This document shows positions 50,925 to 60,687 of a stretch of 64,000 nt of DNA, piece by piece. The position numbers were made by a program, and so were the translations under genes. The DNA is from JBGYPP01 sp041838515 (GTDB lineage Bacteria; Bacillota; Clostridia; Lachnospirales; Lachnospiraceae). Below the pieces are notes generated by a model. The model was given only the letters and a program-made list of their open reading frames with translations. It did not search any database and had not been told where the DNA came from. The DNA is taken from assembly GCA_041838515.1 (NCBI GenBank), contig JBGYPP010000018.1:1-64000 (forward strand), in the 5' to 3' direction. Every line of letters starts with the position of its first letter. The first letter of the stretch is position 1.

Positions 50925-53198
50925 ATGGTAAAAATTTGGGAACAGGGCGGATATTGGACTAAGGAAGGGCAGATACTGCCCGCAGAGGCGTTGGAGAAGG
51001 GGGATATCTCCGGACGGCGGGAGGCAGCCAAGGGTACTATAGCCTATGGGATATTGGAGAGGCACAATACGGCTCCGGATATGGAGAAGCTGCAGATCCG
51101 CTTTGACTCTCTGGCCTCCCACGATATCACCTTTGTGGGCATAATACAGACGGCCAGGGCCTCGGGCCTGGAGCGGTTTCCCATGCCCTATGTGCTGACC
51201 AATTGCCACAATTCCCTCTGTGCAGTGGGAGGTACTATCAACGAGGACGACCATATGTTTGGACTGTCCTGCGCCAAGCGCTATGGCGGCATATATGTGC
51301 CTCCCCACCAGGCTGTTATACACCAGTATGAGAGGGAGCAGATGGCCCAGGCCGGAGGTATGATACTGGGTTCAGATTCCCATACGCGCTATGGCGCGCT
51401 GGGCACTCTGGCCATGGGGGAGGGCGGGCCGGAGCTGGTGAAGCAGCTGCTGGGCCAGACCTATGATATAGACCGGCCCCAAGTGGCAGCCATTTATTTG
51501 AGCGGCACAGTGGTAGAGGGCGTGGGACCTCAGGATGTGGCCCTGGCCATCATAGGCCAGGTCTTTGCCAAGGGAACGGTAAAGAACAGGATAATGGAAT
51601 TTGTCGGCCCCGGCGTGGCCGGCCTGTCGGCGGATTTCCGCATAGGGGTGGATGTAATGACCACGGAAACCACCTGCCTTTCCTCCATCTGGCAGACGGA
51701 TGGCCTTATAGAGGAGTATTACAGCATTCACGGGCGGCCGGAGGCCTATAAGGAGCTGAGGCCGGCGGAAGGGGCATATTATGACATCGTGGTGGAGGTG
51801 GATCTGGGCGCCATTCGTCCTATGATAGCCATGCCCTTCCATCCTAGCAATACATATACCATAGAAGAATTGAATGAAAATCTGGAGGATCTGCTGCCCA
51901 TCTGTCAGGAGAAGGCCCAGGAGGCGTTGGGAGAGGGGGCCAGGTTGGACTGGGCCTCTAAGGTAAAGAATGGCCGTTTCCTGGTGGATCAGGGTATAAT
52001 CGCCGGCTGTTCCGGGGGCTGCTTTGAAAATATCTGCCATGCGGCGGATATACTGCGGGGCAAGAACATAGGTTCTGATGCCTTTACGCTGAGCGTATAT
52101 CCCTCCTCCACCCCCATTTACATGGAGATGGTGAAAAATGGCGTGGCGGCGGATCTGATGGCCAGCGGCGCCGTGCTAAAGACAGCATTCTGCGGACCCT
52201 GTTTTGGCGCCGGGGATACGCCCTCCAATCAGGGATTTAGCATCAGACATACTACCAGGAATTTCCCCAGCAGGGACGGATCCAAGCCAGGAGCGGGACA
52301 GTGGACCAGCGTGGCTCTGATGGATGCCCGCTCCATAGCAGCAACGGCGGCCCGTGGGGGGTATCTGACTCCGGCTACGGAGTTTACAGGCCGTTTGGGC
52401 CAGTACAAGTATTTCTTTGACCAGCGTATCTATGCCAACCGCATCTTTGACTCCAAAGGGGTGGCAGATTCCGGGGAGGCCCTGGTCTTTGGCCCCAATA
52501 TCAAGGACTGGCCCGCCATGCCTGCGCTGCCGGAAAATCTGCTCCTGCGGGTGGTCAGCGAGATACACGACACAGTCACGACTACGGATGAGCTGATCCC
52601 CTCTGGGGAAACCTCCTCTTATCGCTCCAATCCCCTGGGACTGGCAGAGTTTACCCTTAGCCGCCGGGATCCCGCCTATGTGGGCAGGGCCAAGGAGATG
52701 CGGGCTTTGCAGCAGGCCCATATGGAGGGGCTAGATCCCTGGGCCGTCGGAGAGGGACTGGGTCTGGAGCAGGTCCGGGAGGCCTTGGAGGAGAGGGGGG
52801 CCGGCCTGGAGGATCTGGGATTTGGCTCTCTGATATTTGCCAACAAGCCCGGGGATGGCTCGGCCAGGGAGCAGGCGGCCTCCTGCCAGCGGGTGCTTGG
52901 AGGCTGGGCCAATATAGCCAGGGAATATGCCACCAAGCGTTACCGCTCCAATCTCATCAACTGGGGTATGCTGCCCCTGCTTTGGGAGGGTGGGGATCTG
53001 CCCTTTGCCAACCTGGATTATATCTACCTGCCGGACATACGCGCCGCGGTGGAAAGAGGGGAGCAGGGCATAAAGGCTCTGGCCATAGGCTCCGGCGGAT
53101 GCCGGGAGTTCGCTCTGGCGCTGGGGGAGATGACCGCCCAGGAGAGGCAGATCATACTCAAGGGCTGTCTGATCAATTACAATAGGGTGGAATCATAG
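50925..53198 (+). CDS. YbhJ-like aconitase-family hydratase
   Basis: Protein of 757 residues of the aconitase superfamily. The closest match by memory is the uncharacterised YbhJ lineage (about 750 residues), not AcnA/AcnB. Residues likely to hold the iron-sulfur cluster lie in [10 protein letters not shown] near 361-370 and [15 protein letters not shown] near 427-441. [12 protein letters not shown] and [20 protein letters not shown] follow the aconitase plan, and the swivel domain is at the C-terminus. A ribosome binding site AAAAGGAGATGCT precedes the ATG. It is unlinked to citrate cycle genes here, so the substrate is uncertain. Confidence 0.8.
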   Translation: MVKIWEQGGYWTKEGQILPAEALEKGDISGRREAAKGTIAYGILERHNTAPDMEKLQIRFDSLASHDITFVGIIQTARASGLERFPMPYVLTNCHNSLCAVGGTINEDDHMFGLSCAKRYGGIYVPPHQAVIHQYEREQMAQAGGMILGSDSHTRYGALGTLAMGEGGPELVKQLLGQTYDIDRPQVAAIYLSGTVVEGVGPQDVALAIIGQVFAKGTVKNRIMEFVGPGVAGLSADFRIGVDVMTTETTCLSSIWQTDGLIEEYYSIHGRPEAYKELRPAEGAYYDIVVEVDLGAIRPMIAMPFHPSNTYTIEELNENLEDLLPICQEKAQEALGEGARLDWASKVKNGRFLVDQGIIAGCSGGCFENICHAADILRGKNIGSDAFTLSVYPSSTPIYMEMVKNGVAADLMASGAVLKTAFCGPCFGAGDTPSNQGFSIRHTTRNFPSRDGSKPGAGQWTSVALMDARSIAATAARGGYLTPATEFTGRLGQYKYFFDQRIYANRIFDSKGVADSGEALVFGPNIKDWPAMPALPENLLLRVVSEIHDTVTTTDELIPSGETSSYRSNPLGLAEFTLSRRDPAYVGRAKEMRALQQAHMEGLDPWAVGEGLGLEQVREALEERGAGLEDLGFGSLIFANKPGDGSAREQAASCQRVLGGWANIAREYATKRYRSNLINWGMLPLLWEGGDLPFANLDYIYLPDIRAAVERGEQGIKALAIGSGGCREFALALGEMTAQERQIILKGCLINYNRVES

Positions 53199-53201
53199 GA
53201 A

Positions 53202-53240
53202 AACAGGGCCGCCGCCCGAGTTTGGGGCGACGGCCCTGTT
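53202..53240. terminator. bidirectional terminator between the aconitase-like gene and plsC
   Basis: A long stem AACAGGGCCG (53202-53211) with CGGCCCTGTT (53231-53240), extended inward by CGCCC/GGGCG. The T run is short on either strand, but the stem is very stable and sits between convergent genes. Confidence 0.75.
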
Positions 53241-53290
53241 CTTATGTATTTTGGGATGACGAAGAACAATGTGCTGTTCCAGGCCTGCAC

Positions 53291-54040
53291 CTAGGTCTGG
53301 GGCAGGCTTCCGGTTGGAGCGTGCCGGTAGTAGTTCTCCTCTATGACCTGCTGGACATAGCGGCCGGGCTGACGGCGCTGTTCCTTTTCCAAGCGTTCCA
53401 GATATATGGGTTGGCCGTAGACCAGTATGACCTTGGCCGGCCGCACCATGGGCATATGGTCCTCGAACATGGCATGGGAGCCTATGATGCTGATGGGTAT
53501 GACAGGGACACGGGCCTTTTCGGCCATTTTGAAACTGCCCTCATGAAAGGGCAGAAAATCCTGGCCGCTTTTGTTGCGGGTGCCCTCGGGGAAGATGCAC
53601 ATGGATATGCCCCTCTGGATCTGCTCGGCCCCAGTCAATATAGTGCGGAAGCCCTGCTTTACATCCTTGCGGTCCAGGAAGAGGCAGTATATGCCCCGCA
53701 TCCAATCCCTGAGCAGAATATAGCGCAGCATCTCCTTTTTGGCCACATAACCGGTGATGGAGGGCATATGCACGCAAGTGAGGAGGATGTCAAAGTAGCT
53801 GCGGTGGTTGGCCACATAGAGCACGGATTCTCCCTGGGGCAGATGCTCCCTACCCTCTATAATCACCTCCACGCCACTGATCCGGAGTATGCAGCGGAAA
53901 GCCCATTGGACTATGGCAAAATAGGCCTTATCTCTCCAGCCGGGATTCCACAGGCCCACCAAGGGCAGCAAGAGCAGCAGGGGTATGCTCAAAAGCAGAA
54001 AGCTGCCCAGGAAAAGGGCGATGAGCAAAAAACGTATCAT
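53291..54040 (-). CDS. plsC: 1-acyl-sn-glycerol-3-phosphate acyltransferase
   Basis: Protein of 249 residues. A hydrophobic N-terminus (residues ~3-30) anchors it in the membrane. The acyltransferase boxes are NHRSYFD (His79 and Asp84, the HX4D catalytic pair) and FPEGTRNKSGQ. The enzyme makes phosphatidic acid from lysophosphatidate and acyl-ACP or acyl-phosphate-derived chains, the first use of the products of the neighbouring, divergent fab operon. Two TTTTGA half-sites just upstream on the minus strand recall FabT half-sites but do not form a box. Confidence 0.92.
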   Translation of the reverse strand: MIRFLLIALFLGSFLLLSIPLLLLLPLVGLWNPGWRDKAYFAIVQWAFRCILRISGVEVIIEGREHLPQGESVLYVANHRSYFDILLTCVHMPSITGYVAKKEMLRYILLRDWMRGIYCLFLDRKDVKQGFRTILTGAEQIQRGISMCIFPEGTRNKSGQDFLPFHEGSFKMAEKARVPVIPISIIGSHAMFEDHMPMVRPAKVILVYGQPIYLERLEKEQRRQPGRYVQQVIEENYYRHAPTGSLPQT

Positions 54041-54226
54041 GGCCGGTCCTCTCTGTCAAAATGATTTCGTCAAAACTATACAAAAGCAAAAGGGAAAAAA
54101 ACATATACTTGGCATTTTATCACAAATCTAAGGCCGGTGTCAAAGAGCATAAGCGCTGATAGAGTGAGAAAAATCCAGGGGAGTCAAATATGGCCAAGTA
54201 AAGAAGAAAAAAATTGTCTGAGCCTA

Positions 54227-54255
54227 TTGACAAGACCTGGATATGCTCCTATACT
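54227..54255 (+). promoter_or_regulatory. promoter of the fab operon
   Basis: TTGACA (54227-54232), 17-base spacer, TATACT (54250-54255), nearly consensus. Transcription would start near 54262, at the edge of the operator. Confidence 0.85.
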
Positions 54256-54263
54256 AACCATGT

Positions 54264-54280
54264 ATTTTGAATATCAAAAT
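54264..54280 (+). promoter_or_regulatory. FabT-like operator of the fab operon
   Basis: ATTTTGAATATCAAAAT is a perfect palindrome and fits the FabT box ANTTTGANNNTCAAANT at every fixed position. A second half-site, TTTGA, begins at 54282, 16 bases after the first (54266). Its place over the transcription start argues for repression by the MarR-type protein encoded at the operon's end. Confidence 0.75.
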
Positions 54281-54338
54281 ATTTGAAATCCATAAGAAAT
54301 GGCATCCAGCCAGAAAAAACAAAAAAAGGAGAGTAGAA

Positions 54339-54572
54339 ATGCTGGAGAAAATCAAAGAGATCATGGGCGCGCAGTTGACGGTGGATGTTGCGGACATTAC
54401 GGAGAAATCTTCCTTTAAGGATGATTTGGGTATTGATTCTTTGGATTTGTTTGAGCTGATCATGGCTTTTGAGGAGGAGTACGGCATAGAGATCCCTGCC
54501 GAGGAGCTGGAGGAGATCAAGACCGTAGGTGATATGATGGCGTATTTGCAGAGCAAGGGCATAGAGGCCTAA
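54339..54572 (+). CDS. acpP: acyl carrier protein
   Basis: Protein of 77 residues, acidic and helical. The phosphopantetheine attachment serine is Ser34 in DLGIDSLDLFEL. It carries growing acyl chains for the Fab enzymes downstream. ATG 54339 is chosen because the family begins there and AAGGAGAGTAG precedes it. It is first in the operon; 180 bases containing two hairpins separate it from fabK. Confidence 0.96.
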   Translation: MLEKIKEIMGAQLTVDVADITEKSSFKDDLGIDSLDLFELIMAFEEEYGIEIPAEELEEIKTVGDMMAYLQSKGIEA

Positions 54573-54623
54573 GCCCCGGGAGTCTGAAGCCATTTACAAA
54601 ACGAAATGCTATAGGAAATGACA

Positions 54624-54682
54624 TTGCCCGGGAGAGATAGCCCGGGCAAAATGCTATAAACCCCTGGTCTGGTTTCAGGGGG
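54624..54682 (+). other. two hairpins between acpP and fabK
   Basis: TTGCCCGGG/CCCGGGCAA (54624-54632, 54641-54649) and CCCCTG/CAGGGG (54661-54666, 54676-54681). Neither has a T run, so they are not ordinary terminators. The first is bordered on both sides by AAATGCTATA. They may stabilise or process the acpP message, which is needed in excess over the enzymes. Confidence 0.5.
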
Positions 54683-54751
54683 TGGGCAGGCAGCTTTGGA
54701 TGTATACAGGAGGCAACCGGGGGAATATCCGGTTGGGAAAGGGCAAAACAA

Positions 54752-55699
54752 GTGGAGGGTCGGATTACACAGCTTTTGGGCATACAGTATCCCATTATCC
54801 AAGGCGGTATGGCCTGGGTGGCGGAGTACCATCTGGCAGCCGCCGTATCCAATGCCGGGGGCTTGGGCATTATAGGCGCGGCTTCGGCGCCGCCCTCCGT
54901 GGTGCAGGAGCAGATCCGGGAGGCTCGCCAGCTTACGGATAAGCCTTTTGGCGTAAATGTCATGCTGATGAACCCCAATGCGGCGGAGGTGGCCGAGTTG
55001 GTGGTCAAGGAGGGCGTGGGCGCTGTAACTACGGGAGCTGGCAATCCGGCCAAGTTCTTGCCCATGTGGAAGGAAGCTGGCGTCAAGGTCATACCGGTGG
55101 TGGCCAGCGTGGCCATGGCTAAGATGATGGAGAGGGCCGGGGCGGATGCCGTGGTGGTGGAAGGCATGGAGGCCGGCGGACATGTGGGCGCATTGACCAC
55201 TATGGCCCTGCTGCCCCAGGTCTGTGATGCCGTGGACATACCGGTAATCGCCGCCGGCGGCATAGGTGACGGCCGTGGTATGGCCGCCGCCTTTATGCTG
55301 GGCGCCGAGGGAGTGCAGATAGGTACCCGTTTTTGCGTGGCCAGCGAGGCCATCACCCATGCCGCTTATAAGGAACGCATATGCAAGGCCAAGGATATTG
55401 ACACGGTTTTGACAGGCATGAGCCACGGCCATCCCATTCGCTCCATACGCAACCAGATGACCAAGGAGTATCTGCGGCTGGAGCAGGAGGGGGCAGGTCT
55501 GGAGGAGCTGGAGAGGCTGACCTTGGGTTCCCTGCGCAAGGCGGTTATAGAGGGGGATGTGCAGGGCGGCACGGTGATGGCAGGGCAGATCTCCGGGCTG
55601 GTGGACAGGGTGCAGAGCTGCGCCGAGATAGTGGAAGAGATGATGGCCGGCTTTGGACGGGCCTTGGGCCGGGGTGCAGATCTGGCCGCCAGGCTCTAG
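54752..55699 (+). CDS. fabK: enoyl-ACP reductase II (FMN-dependent)
   Basis: Protein of 315 residues of the nitronate monooxygenase/FabK flavoprotein fold. Seen: IQYPIIQGGMAWVAE near the N-terminus, EGMEAGGHVGALTT near 138-151 and PVIAAGGIGDGRGMAAAFMLGAEGVQIGTRF near 170-200 (phosphate-binding loops for FMN). It does the last reduction of each elongation cycle, replacing the triclosan-sensitive FabI. It starts with GTG 54752 behind GGGAAAGGGC. The fab operon context supports FabK over nitronate monooxygenase. Confidence 0.92.
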   Translation: MEGRITQLLGIQYPIIQGGMAWVAEYHLAAAVSNAGGLGIIGAASAPPSVVQEQIREARQLTDKPFGVNVMLMNPNAAEVAELVVKEGVGAVTTGAGNPAKFLPMWKEAGVKVIPVVASVAMAKMMERAGADAVVVEGMEAGGHVGALTTMALLPQVCDAVDIPVIAAGGIGDGRGMAAAFMLGAEGVQIGTRFCVASEAITHAAYKERICKAKDIDTVLTGMSHGHPIRSIRNQMTKEYLRLEQEGAGLEELERLTLGSLRKAVIEGDVQGGTVMAGQISGLVDRVQSCAEIVEEMMAGFGRALGRGADLAARL

Positions 55700-55750
55700 G
55701 GTTCGGTTCTTTTGGCGGCGGCAGGCCGCCATGTCTATAGAGGAGGGGAG

Positions 55751-56677
55751 ATGGCAAAGAAAATAGGGTTTTTGTTTCCCGGCCAAGGGGCGCAGGTGGC
55801 TGGTATGGGCAAGGATTTTTACGATGCCTTTGCCTCCAGCCGAGAGGTATATGCCAAGGCTTCCCAGGCCGGAGGCATGGATGTAGAGGCCATATGCTTT
55901 GGCGAGGATGCCCGGCTGCATATCACGGAGTATACCCAGTTGGCCATGCTGGCCACTGAGGCGGCTATATTGGAGGCTGTGCGGGAGTTGGGCATAGCGC
56001 CTGCGGCTGCAGCCGGACTGAGTCTGGGAGAGTACGGAGCGCTTCTGGCCAGCGGCGCCATAGGTCAGGAGGATGCCTTTATGGTCATACGCCATAGGGG
56101 CAAATTGATGCAGGATGCCTATCCGGTGGGCGGCGCCATGAGCGCGGTTCTGGGGCTGTCCAATGCCCAGGTGGAGGAAGTGGTGGGCGGTCTGGCCAAG
56201 CAGGCCTGGGTGGCCAACTACAACTGCCCCGGCCAGGTGGTGATTACCGGCACCCAGGAGGATGTGGAGGAGGCCGGCGCTGCGCTGAAAGCGGCTGGAG
56301 CCAAGGCGGTAAAACCGCTAAAGGTCAGCGGCCCTTTTCACTCCCCCCTGCTGCAGCAGGCAGCACAGCAATTGGGAGAGGTATTGGCGGGCGTGGAACT
56401 GTCGGATATGCAGATTCCGTATCTGACCAATGTGACCGGGGAGTATGTGACAGATGTATCCCAAATTAAGGATTTGCTGGTGCGGCAGGTACAGTCCTCC
56501 GTTCGCTGGCAGCAGTGTATGGAGCGTATGTTGGCGGATGGCATTGACACCTTTGTGGAGATAGGCCCGGGCAAGACGCTGGCCGGATTTGCCAAGCGCA
56601 TCAACAAGGATGCCGTAGTGCATACTGTGGAAACCGTGGCGGATTTGGAGAAATTGAAGGAGGCCGGATTATGCTAA
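55751..56677 (+). CDS. fabD: malonyl-CoA:ACP transacylase
   Basis: Protein of 308 residues. LFPGQGAQ lies at 8-15, the nucleophile Ser91 in GLSLGEY, and the catalytic His in [11 protein letters not shown] near 199. It moves malonyl groups from CoA to ACP to supply FabH and FabF. ATG 55751 is preceded by AGAGGAGGGGAG. The stop overlaps the fabG start (ATGCTAA), so the two are coupled. Confidence 0.95.
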   Translation: MAKKIGFLFPGQGAQVAGMGKDFYDAFASSREVYAKASQAGGMDVEAICFGEDARLHITEYTQLAMLATEAAILEAVRELGIAPAAAAGLSLGEYGALLASGAIGQEDAFMVIRHRGKLMQDAYPVGGAMSAVLGLSNAQVEEVVGGLAKQAWVANYNCPGQVVITGTQEDVEEAGAALKAAGAKAVKPLKVSGPFHSPLLQQAAQQLGEVLAGVELSDMQIPYLTNVTGEYVTDVSQIKDLLVRQVQSSVRWQQCMERMLADGIDTFVEIGPGKTLAGFAKRINKDAVVHTVETVADLEKLKEAGLC

Positions 56678-57411
56678 AGGGAAAGGTGGCCCTGGTTACC
56701 GGCGGCAGCCGGGGTATAGGCCGGGAGATCTGTCTGGCCTTTGGCGCCCAGGGAGCCAAGGTGGCTGTCAACTATCAGGGCAATGCCCAGGCGGCCCAGG
56801 AGGTGGCGGATGCCATCTGCCAGGCCGGAGGGGAGGCTGTGGCCATAGGCTGCGCTGTGCAGGATTCGGCGGCTGTGGAGGCCATGGTGGCCCAGGTGCT
56901 GGAGCGTTTTGGCCGTCTGGATATATTGGTCAACAATGCGGGGATCACCCGGGACAATCTGATGCTCAAGATCACGGATCAGGATCTGGACAGTGTGCTG
57001 GATGTCAATCTCAAGGGCGCTTTCTATACTATACGCCATGCCTATAAAGCCTTTATGAAGCAGAGGAGCGGGAGAATAATCAATATCTCCTCTGTGACAG
57101 CCCTGCTGGGCAATGGGGGGCAGACCAATTACACGGCTTCCAAGGCCGGATTGATAGGTCTGACCAAGAGCATAGCAAGGGAGCTGGCGGCCAGGGGAGT
57201 GACAGCCAATGCCATAGCGCCGGGATTTATAGAAACGGATATGACCTCTGCACTGCCCCAGGCGGCCCGGGAGGCCATACTGTCCCAGGTGCCTCTAAAG
57301 CGCATGGGCAGTCCTAAAGAGGTGGCGGATCTGGCCGTATTCCTGGCTTCTGATCAGGCGGCGTATATCACTGGACAGGTAATTAGCGTAGACGGGGGCA
57401 TGCATATGTAG
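56671..57411 (+). CDS. fabG: 3-oxoacyl-ACP reductase
   Basis: Protein of 246 residues, classical short-chain dehydrogenase. Cofactor motif [11 protein letters not shown] (about 10-20), NNAG near 87, catalytic Ser and the Tyr-x-x-x-Lys pair (YTASKAG) near 151-155, and the C-terminal GFIETDMT and [14 protein letters not shown]. It uses NADPH to reduce 3-ketoacyl-ACP. It is coupled to fabD by a 7-base overlap. Confidence 0.96.
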   Translation: MLKGKVALVTGGSRGIGREICLAFGAQGAKVAVNYQGNAQAAQEVADAICQAGGEAVAIGCAVQDSAAVEAMVAQVLERFGRLDILVNNAGITRDNLMLKITDQDLDSVLDVNLKGAFYTIRHAYKAFMKQRSGRIINISSVTALLGNGGQTNYTASKAGLIGLTKSIARELAARGVTANAIAPGFIETDMTSALPQAAREAILSQVPLKRMGSPKEVADLAVFLASDQAAYITGQVISVDGGMHM

Positions 57412-57459
57412 CCTTGCCGGCCCATGGGCGGACATAGGCGCAGAGAGAGGGTTGCAAAT

Positions 57460-58692
57460 ATGAAAAGGCGAGTTGTGGTAACCGGTATGGGAGTGGTTAG
57501 CCCTATAGGCACGGGCTTGGCCAAGTTTTGGTCTTCTATACGTGAGGGGCGTATAGGGTTTGCGCCTATAGAGTATTTTGATGCTTCTGATTTCAAGGCC
57601 AAGGTGGCGGCCCAGGTCAAGGATTTTGTGGCTGGGGATTTTATGGATCCCAAGGCGGCCAGGCGCATGGAGCTGTTTTGCCAATTCGCCGTGGCGGCAT
57701 CTAAGGAGGCCATGGAGGATGCCGGCCTGGATATGTCCAAGGAGGATCCCTTCCGGGTGGGAGTATCCATAGGCTCCGGCGTGGGCTCCCTGCAAACGGT
57801 GGAGAGGGAGCATGCCAAGCTCCTGGCTAAGGGGCCGGGCAAGGTGGGACCTATGATGGTGCCGCTGATGATAGGCAATATGGCTGCCGGAAATGTGTCC
57901 ATACAGCTGGGCCTGCGGGGCAAGAATATCAATGTGTGCACGGCCTGCGCCACTGGCACCAACTCCATAGGCGAGGCCATGCGTTCCATACAGTACGGGG
58001 AGGCGGAGGTCATGCTGGCCGGAGGCGCGGAGGCCTCTATTACGCCCATATCCATGGCGGGATTTTCGGCGCTGACGGCCCTGTCCACAGTGGAGGATCC
58101 AAAGGCCTGCTCCCTGCCCTTTGACAAGAACCGCAGCGGTTTTGTCATGGGTGAGGGCGCCGGCGTGCTGGTGCTGGAGGAGAGGGAGAGGGCCATAGCC
58201 CGCGGGGCAAAGATTTACGGCGAAGTGGCCGGCTACGGCGCCACTGCCGATGCCTACCACATCACCTCACCGGCAGAGGACGGCTCCGGCGCGGCCAAGG
58301 CCATGGAGTACGCTATAGCCGATGGAGGCATATCCAAGGAGCAGGTGGATTATATCAATGCCCATGGAACGGCCACGCCCTTGAACGATTTGTTTGAAAC
58401 CAGAGCTATCAAACTGTTGTTCGGAGATCATGCATATAAACTAAAGGTCAATTCTACCAAGTCCATGGTGGGGCATCTGTTGGGCGCGGCCGGTGCGGTG
58501 GAGGCCATAGCTGCGCTGAAATCCCTGGAGGAGGGTTATATACATGCCACCGTGGGATACCAGACCCCGGATGAGGAGCTGGATCTGGATTATTGCAAAG
58601 AGGCGGTGGAAATGCCCATACGCTACGCCCTGTCCAACTCCCTGGGCTTTGGCGGGCATAATGCCAGCCTGCTCTTTGCCAAGGCGGATTAG
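57460..58692 (+). CDS. fabF: 3-oxoacyl-ACP synthase II
   Basis: Protein of 410 residues, the standard length. The catalytic cysteine lies in VCTACATGTNSIG (near residue 163), with the two histidines in INAHGTATPLND and KSMVGHLLGAAG. It condenses malonyl-ACP with growing chains. ATG 57460 is chosen because the fold begins with RRVVVTGMGVVSPIG; an in-frame ATG at 57424 adds 12 basic residues. fabZ follows after 9 bases. Confidence 0.96.
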   Translation: MKRRVVVTGMGVVSPIGTGLAKFWSSIREGRIGFAPIEYFDASDFKAKVAAQVKDFVAGDFMDPKAARRMELFCQFAVAASKEAMEDAGLDMSKEDPFRVGVSIGSGVGSLQTVEREHAKLLAKGPGKVGPMMVPLMIGNMAAGNVSIQLGLRGKNINVCTACATGTNSIGEAMRSIQYGEAEVMLAGGAEASITPISMAGFSALTALSTVEDPKACSLPFDKNRSGFVMGEGAGVLVLEERERAIARGAKIYGEVAGYGATADAYHITSPAEDGSGAAKAMEYAIADGGISKEQVDYINAHGTATPLNDLFETRAIKLLFGDHAYKLKVNSTKSMVGHLLGAAGAVEAIAALKSLEEGYIHATVGYQTPDEELDLDYCKEAVEMPIRYALSNSLGFGGHNASLLFAKAD

Positions 58693-58701
58693 GAGGTGGA
58701 C

Positions 58702-59136
58702 ATGGCCAAGCTGGGCATACAAGAGATCAAGAATATCATACCCCATAGGTATCCTTTTTTGCTCATCGATGCCATAGAGGAGCTGGAGGAGGGAAAGCGG
58801 GCTGTGGGCATTAAATGTGTGACGGTGAACGAACCCTTTTTTCAGGGGCATTTTCCCTCGGAGCCTGTCATGCCCGGCGTGCTGATCATAGAGGCTCTGG
58901 CGCAGGTGGGGGCGGTGGCCCTATTATCCCAGCCCCAATATGCCGGGGGCACGGCGTATTTTGCCGGCATATCCAATGCCCGATTTAAGCGTAAGGTGGT
59001 GCCAGGGGATGTCCTGCGGCTGGAAACCGAGCTGACCAAGATCAAGGGGCCTATGGGCATAGGTGTGGCCAAGGCCTATGTGGGGGAGGCTTTGGCGGCC
59101 AGCGCGGAGTTGACCTTTGCCATAGGCCGGGCCTAG
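58702..59136 (+). CDS. fabZ: 3-hydroxyacyl-ACP dehydratase
   Basis: Protein of 144 residues, hot-dog fold. The catalytic His50 lies in [13 protein letters not shown], with Glu64 in IIEALAQ, the classic FabZ pair. It dehydrates hydroxyacyl-ACP. ATG 58702 is preceded by TTAGGAGGTGGAC; the GTG two codons earlier is part of that site. No accB lies next to it, unlike in many Bacillota fab operons. Confidence 0.95.
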   Translation: MAKLGIQEIKNIIPHRYPFLLIDAIEELEEGKRAVGIKCVTVNEPFFQGHFPSEPVMPGVLIIEALAQVGAVALLSQPQYAGGTAYFAGISNARFKRKVVPGDVLRLETELTKIKGPMGIGVAKAYVGEALAASAELTFAIGRA

Positions 59137-59155
59137 GACGGAAAGGGGTCGAGAT

Positions 59156-60133
59156 ATGAGCAAAAGGTGCAAAATCATAGGCACGGGCAGCTATTTGCCC
59201 AGCCGCGCCATTACCAATGACCAGCTCTCTGCGGTGGTGGACACCTCGGATGAGTGGATACGCTCCCGTACCGGCATAGGCCAGAGGCATTTGGTGGGGG
59301 AGGGGGAGGGTACCTCCCAGATGTGCCTGGAAGCGGCCAAATTGGCACTGGAGGATGCGGGTCTGGAGGCCAAGGATTTGGATCTGATCCTGGTGGGCAC
59401 GGTTACGGCAGACACGCTGACCCCCTCTGCCGCCTGCATATTGCAGGGGGCCTTGGGCGCAGAGAGGGCCATGGCCTTTGATTTGAATGCGGCCTGCGCA
59501 GGATTTCTCTATGCTCTGTATACAGTAGAGGCGTACATACGCGCGGGTTTTGTGAAAAACGCTCTGATCGTAGGGGCGGAAACTCTCTCCCGCATTATGG
59601 ACTGGGAGGATAGAAGCACCTGCGTGCTCTTTGGTGACGGAGCCGGCGCGGCCGTGGTCAGCGCCGCTGAGGAGGGGGGGCTGCTCTTTGCCTCTATGGG
59701 ATCAGATGGCAGCCGCAATGAGGCCATATGCTGTTACAGCCGCAGGAACGGACATCCCTTTGTAGAGGTATCCGGAGAGGGACAGGGGTATCTGCATATG
59801 GACGGCCAGGGCGTGTACAAATTCGCCGTGTCCACCGTGCCTGCCAATATACTGGAGGTGCTGGATCAGGCCGGACTGGAGCCGGGGGATGTGGATCACT
59901 ATATATTGCACCAGGCCAATCTGCGCATATTGCAGGCTGTGGCCAAGAGGCTGGATCTCTCCCTGGATAAATTCCCTATCAGCTTGGACAGGGTGGGAAA
60001 TGTATCGGCGGCCAGCATACCCATATTGCTGGATGAGTTACACAGGCAGGGCAGGCTGCAGAGAGGTCAGAAGTTGATACTCTCCGGCTTTGGCGCCGGC
60101 CTGGTTTGGGGCAGCGCGTTGTTGGAATGGTAA
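59156..60133 (+). CDS. fabH: 3-oxoacyl-ACP synthase III
   Basis: Protein of 325 residues. The catalytic Cys lies in LNAACAGFLYAL near residue 112, with His in HYILHQANLRIL near 245 and Asn in LDRVGNVSAASI near 275. It starts each chain by condensing acetyl-CoA or a branched acyl-CoA with malonyl-ACP. ATG 59156 follows GAAAGGGGTCGAG. It comes near the end of the operon instead of at its usual place at the front; fabT follows after 22 bases. A G7 run at 59674-59680 is in frame. Confidence 0.95.
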   Translation: MSKRCKIIGTGSYLPSRAITNDQLSAVVDTSDEWIRSRTGIGQRHLVGEGEGTSQMCLEAAKLALEDAGLEAKDLDLILVGTVTADTLTPSAACILQGALGAERAMAFDLNAACAGFLYALYTVEAYIRAGFVKNALIVGAETLSRIMDWEDRSTCVLFGDGAGAAVVSAAEEGGLLFASMGSDGSRNEAICCYSRRNGHPFVEVSGEGQGYLHMDGQGVYKFAVSTVPANILEVLDQAGLEPGDVDHYILHQANLRILQAVAKRLDLSLDKFPISLDRVGNVSAASIPILLDELHRQGRLQRGQKLILSGFGAGLVWGSALLEW

Positions 60134-60155
60134 GAACACCCGGGAAAGGAGCGCC

Positions 60156-60590
60156 ATGGAAATTCGGACAGCATTGAATGAAATATTGGTGGGCCTTTTC
60201 CGGGATATTTCTTCTATAGAAGAAAAGGCGATAAAACGGGGGGAACACGCCGATCTCTCCCTCAATGATATGCATGTTATAGAGGCCATAGACACGGGTG
60301 AGGCCAAGAATATGAGCTCTGTGGCCAAGAGTTTGCAGGTCACCACCGGCACTCTGACAATATCGGTCAACGGCCTGGTGAAGAAGGGATATGTACAGCG
60401 CATACGTTCCGAGCTGGATAGGCGGGTAGTGCTGGTTTCCCTGACGGAGAAGGGCAGAAAAGCCCATGCCAGGCACCAGGCCTTTCATCGGCAGATGGTG
60501 GGGGCCGTCCTGCAGGGGCTGAATCAGACGGAGCAGACGATACTTGCCAGGGCCTTGGAAAATTTATACGGCTACTTTCGCACATGGTAG
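60156..60590 (+). CDS. fabT: MarR-family regulator of fatty acid synthesis (FabT-like)
   Basis: Protein of 144 residues with a winged-helix MarR fold: LSLNDMHVIEAIDTGEAKNMSSVAKSL, then TTGTLTISVNGLVKKGYVQRIRSELDRRVVLVSLTEKG (recognition helix and wing), and a C-terminal dimerisation helix. Position as last gene of the fab operon and FabT-type boxes at 54264 and 4660 point to a FabT role. In that family acyl-ACP acts as co-repressor. ATG 60156 follows GGGAAAGGAGCGCC. A terminator follows 2 bases after the stop. Confidence 0.82.
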   Translation: MEIRTALNEILVGLFRDISSIEEKAIKRGEHADLSLNDMHVIEAIDTGEAKNMSSVAKSLQVTTGTLTISVNGLVKKGYVQRIRSELDRRVVLVSLTEKGRKAHARHQAFHRQMVGAVLQGLNQTEQTILARALENLYGYFRTW

Positions 60591-60591
60591 G

Positions 60592-60623
60592 GCGCGGGGC
60601 CTAGAGCTGCCGCGCTTTTTTTT
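60592..60623 (+). terminator. terminator of the fab operon
   Basis: Stem GCGCGG (60592-60597) with CCGCGC (60610-60615), then eight T. Confidence 0.85.
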
Positions 60624-60643
60624 GAGTACAATCCGCAGAACTA

Positions 60644-60672
60644 TTGCAATTTTGGAAAAAGTCTTATATACT
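60644..60672 (+). promoter_or_regulatory. promoter of the transhydrogenase operon
   Basis: TTGCAA (60644-60649), 17-base spacer, TATACT (60667-60672). Transcription would start near 60679. Confidence 0.75.
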
Positions 60673-60687
60673 ACAAAAAATATAAAA

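Larger units (their letters stand above)
54041..54338. other. divergent region between plsC and the fab operon
   Basis: About 300 bases, AT-rich, with no gene. It contains the acpP promoter (54227-54255), the FabT-like operator (54264-54280), and the ribosome binding site AAGGAGAGTAGAA for ATG 54339. The in-frame codons upstream of ATG 54339 lie in the operator and leader, not in protein. Confidence 0.7.

Noticed and set aside
54041..54100. A FabT box controlling plsC
   Set aside because: Two TTTTGA half-sites occur but as direct repeats at the wrong spacing, without the inverted partner.
59674..59680. G7 run in fabH as a second slippage switch
   Set aside because: The frame is intact with seven G, the gene is essential housekeeping, and seven is short for slippage.
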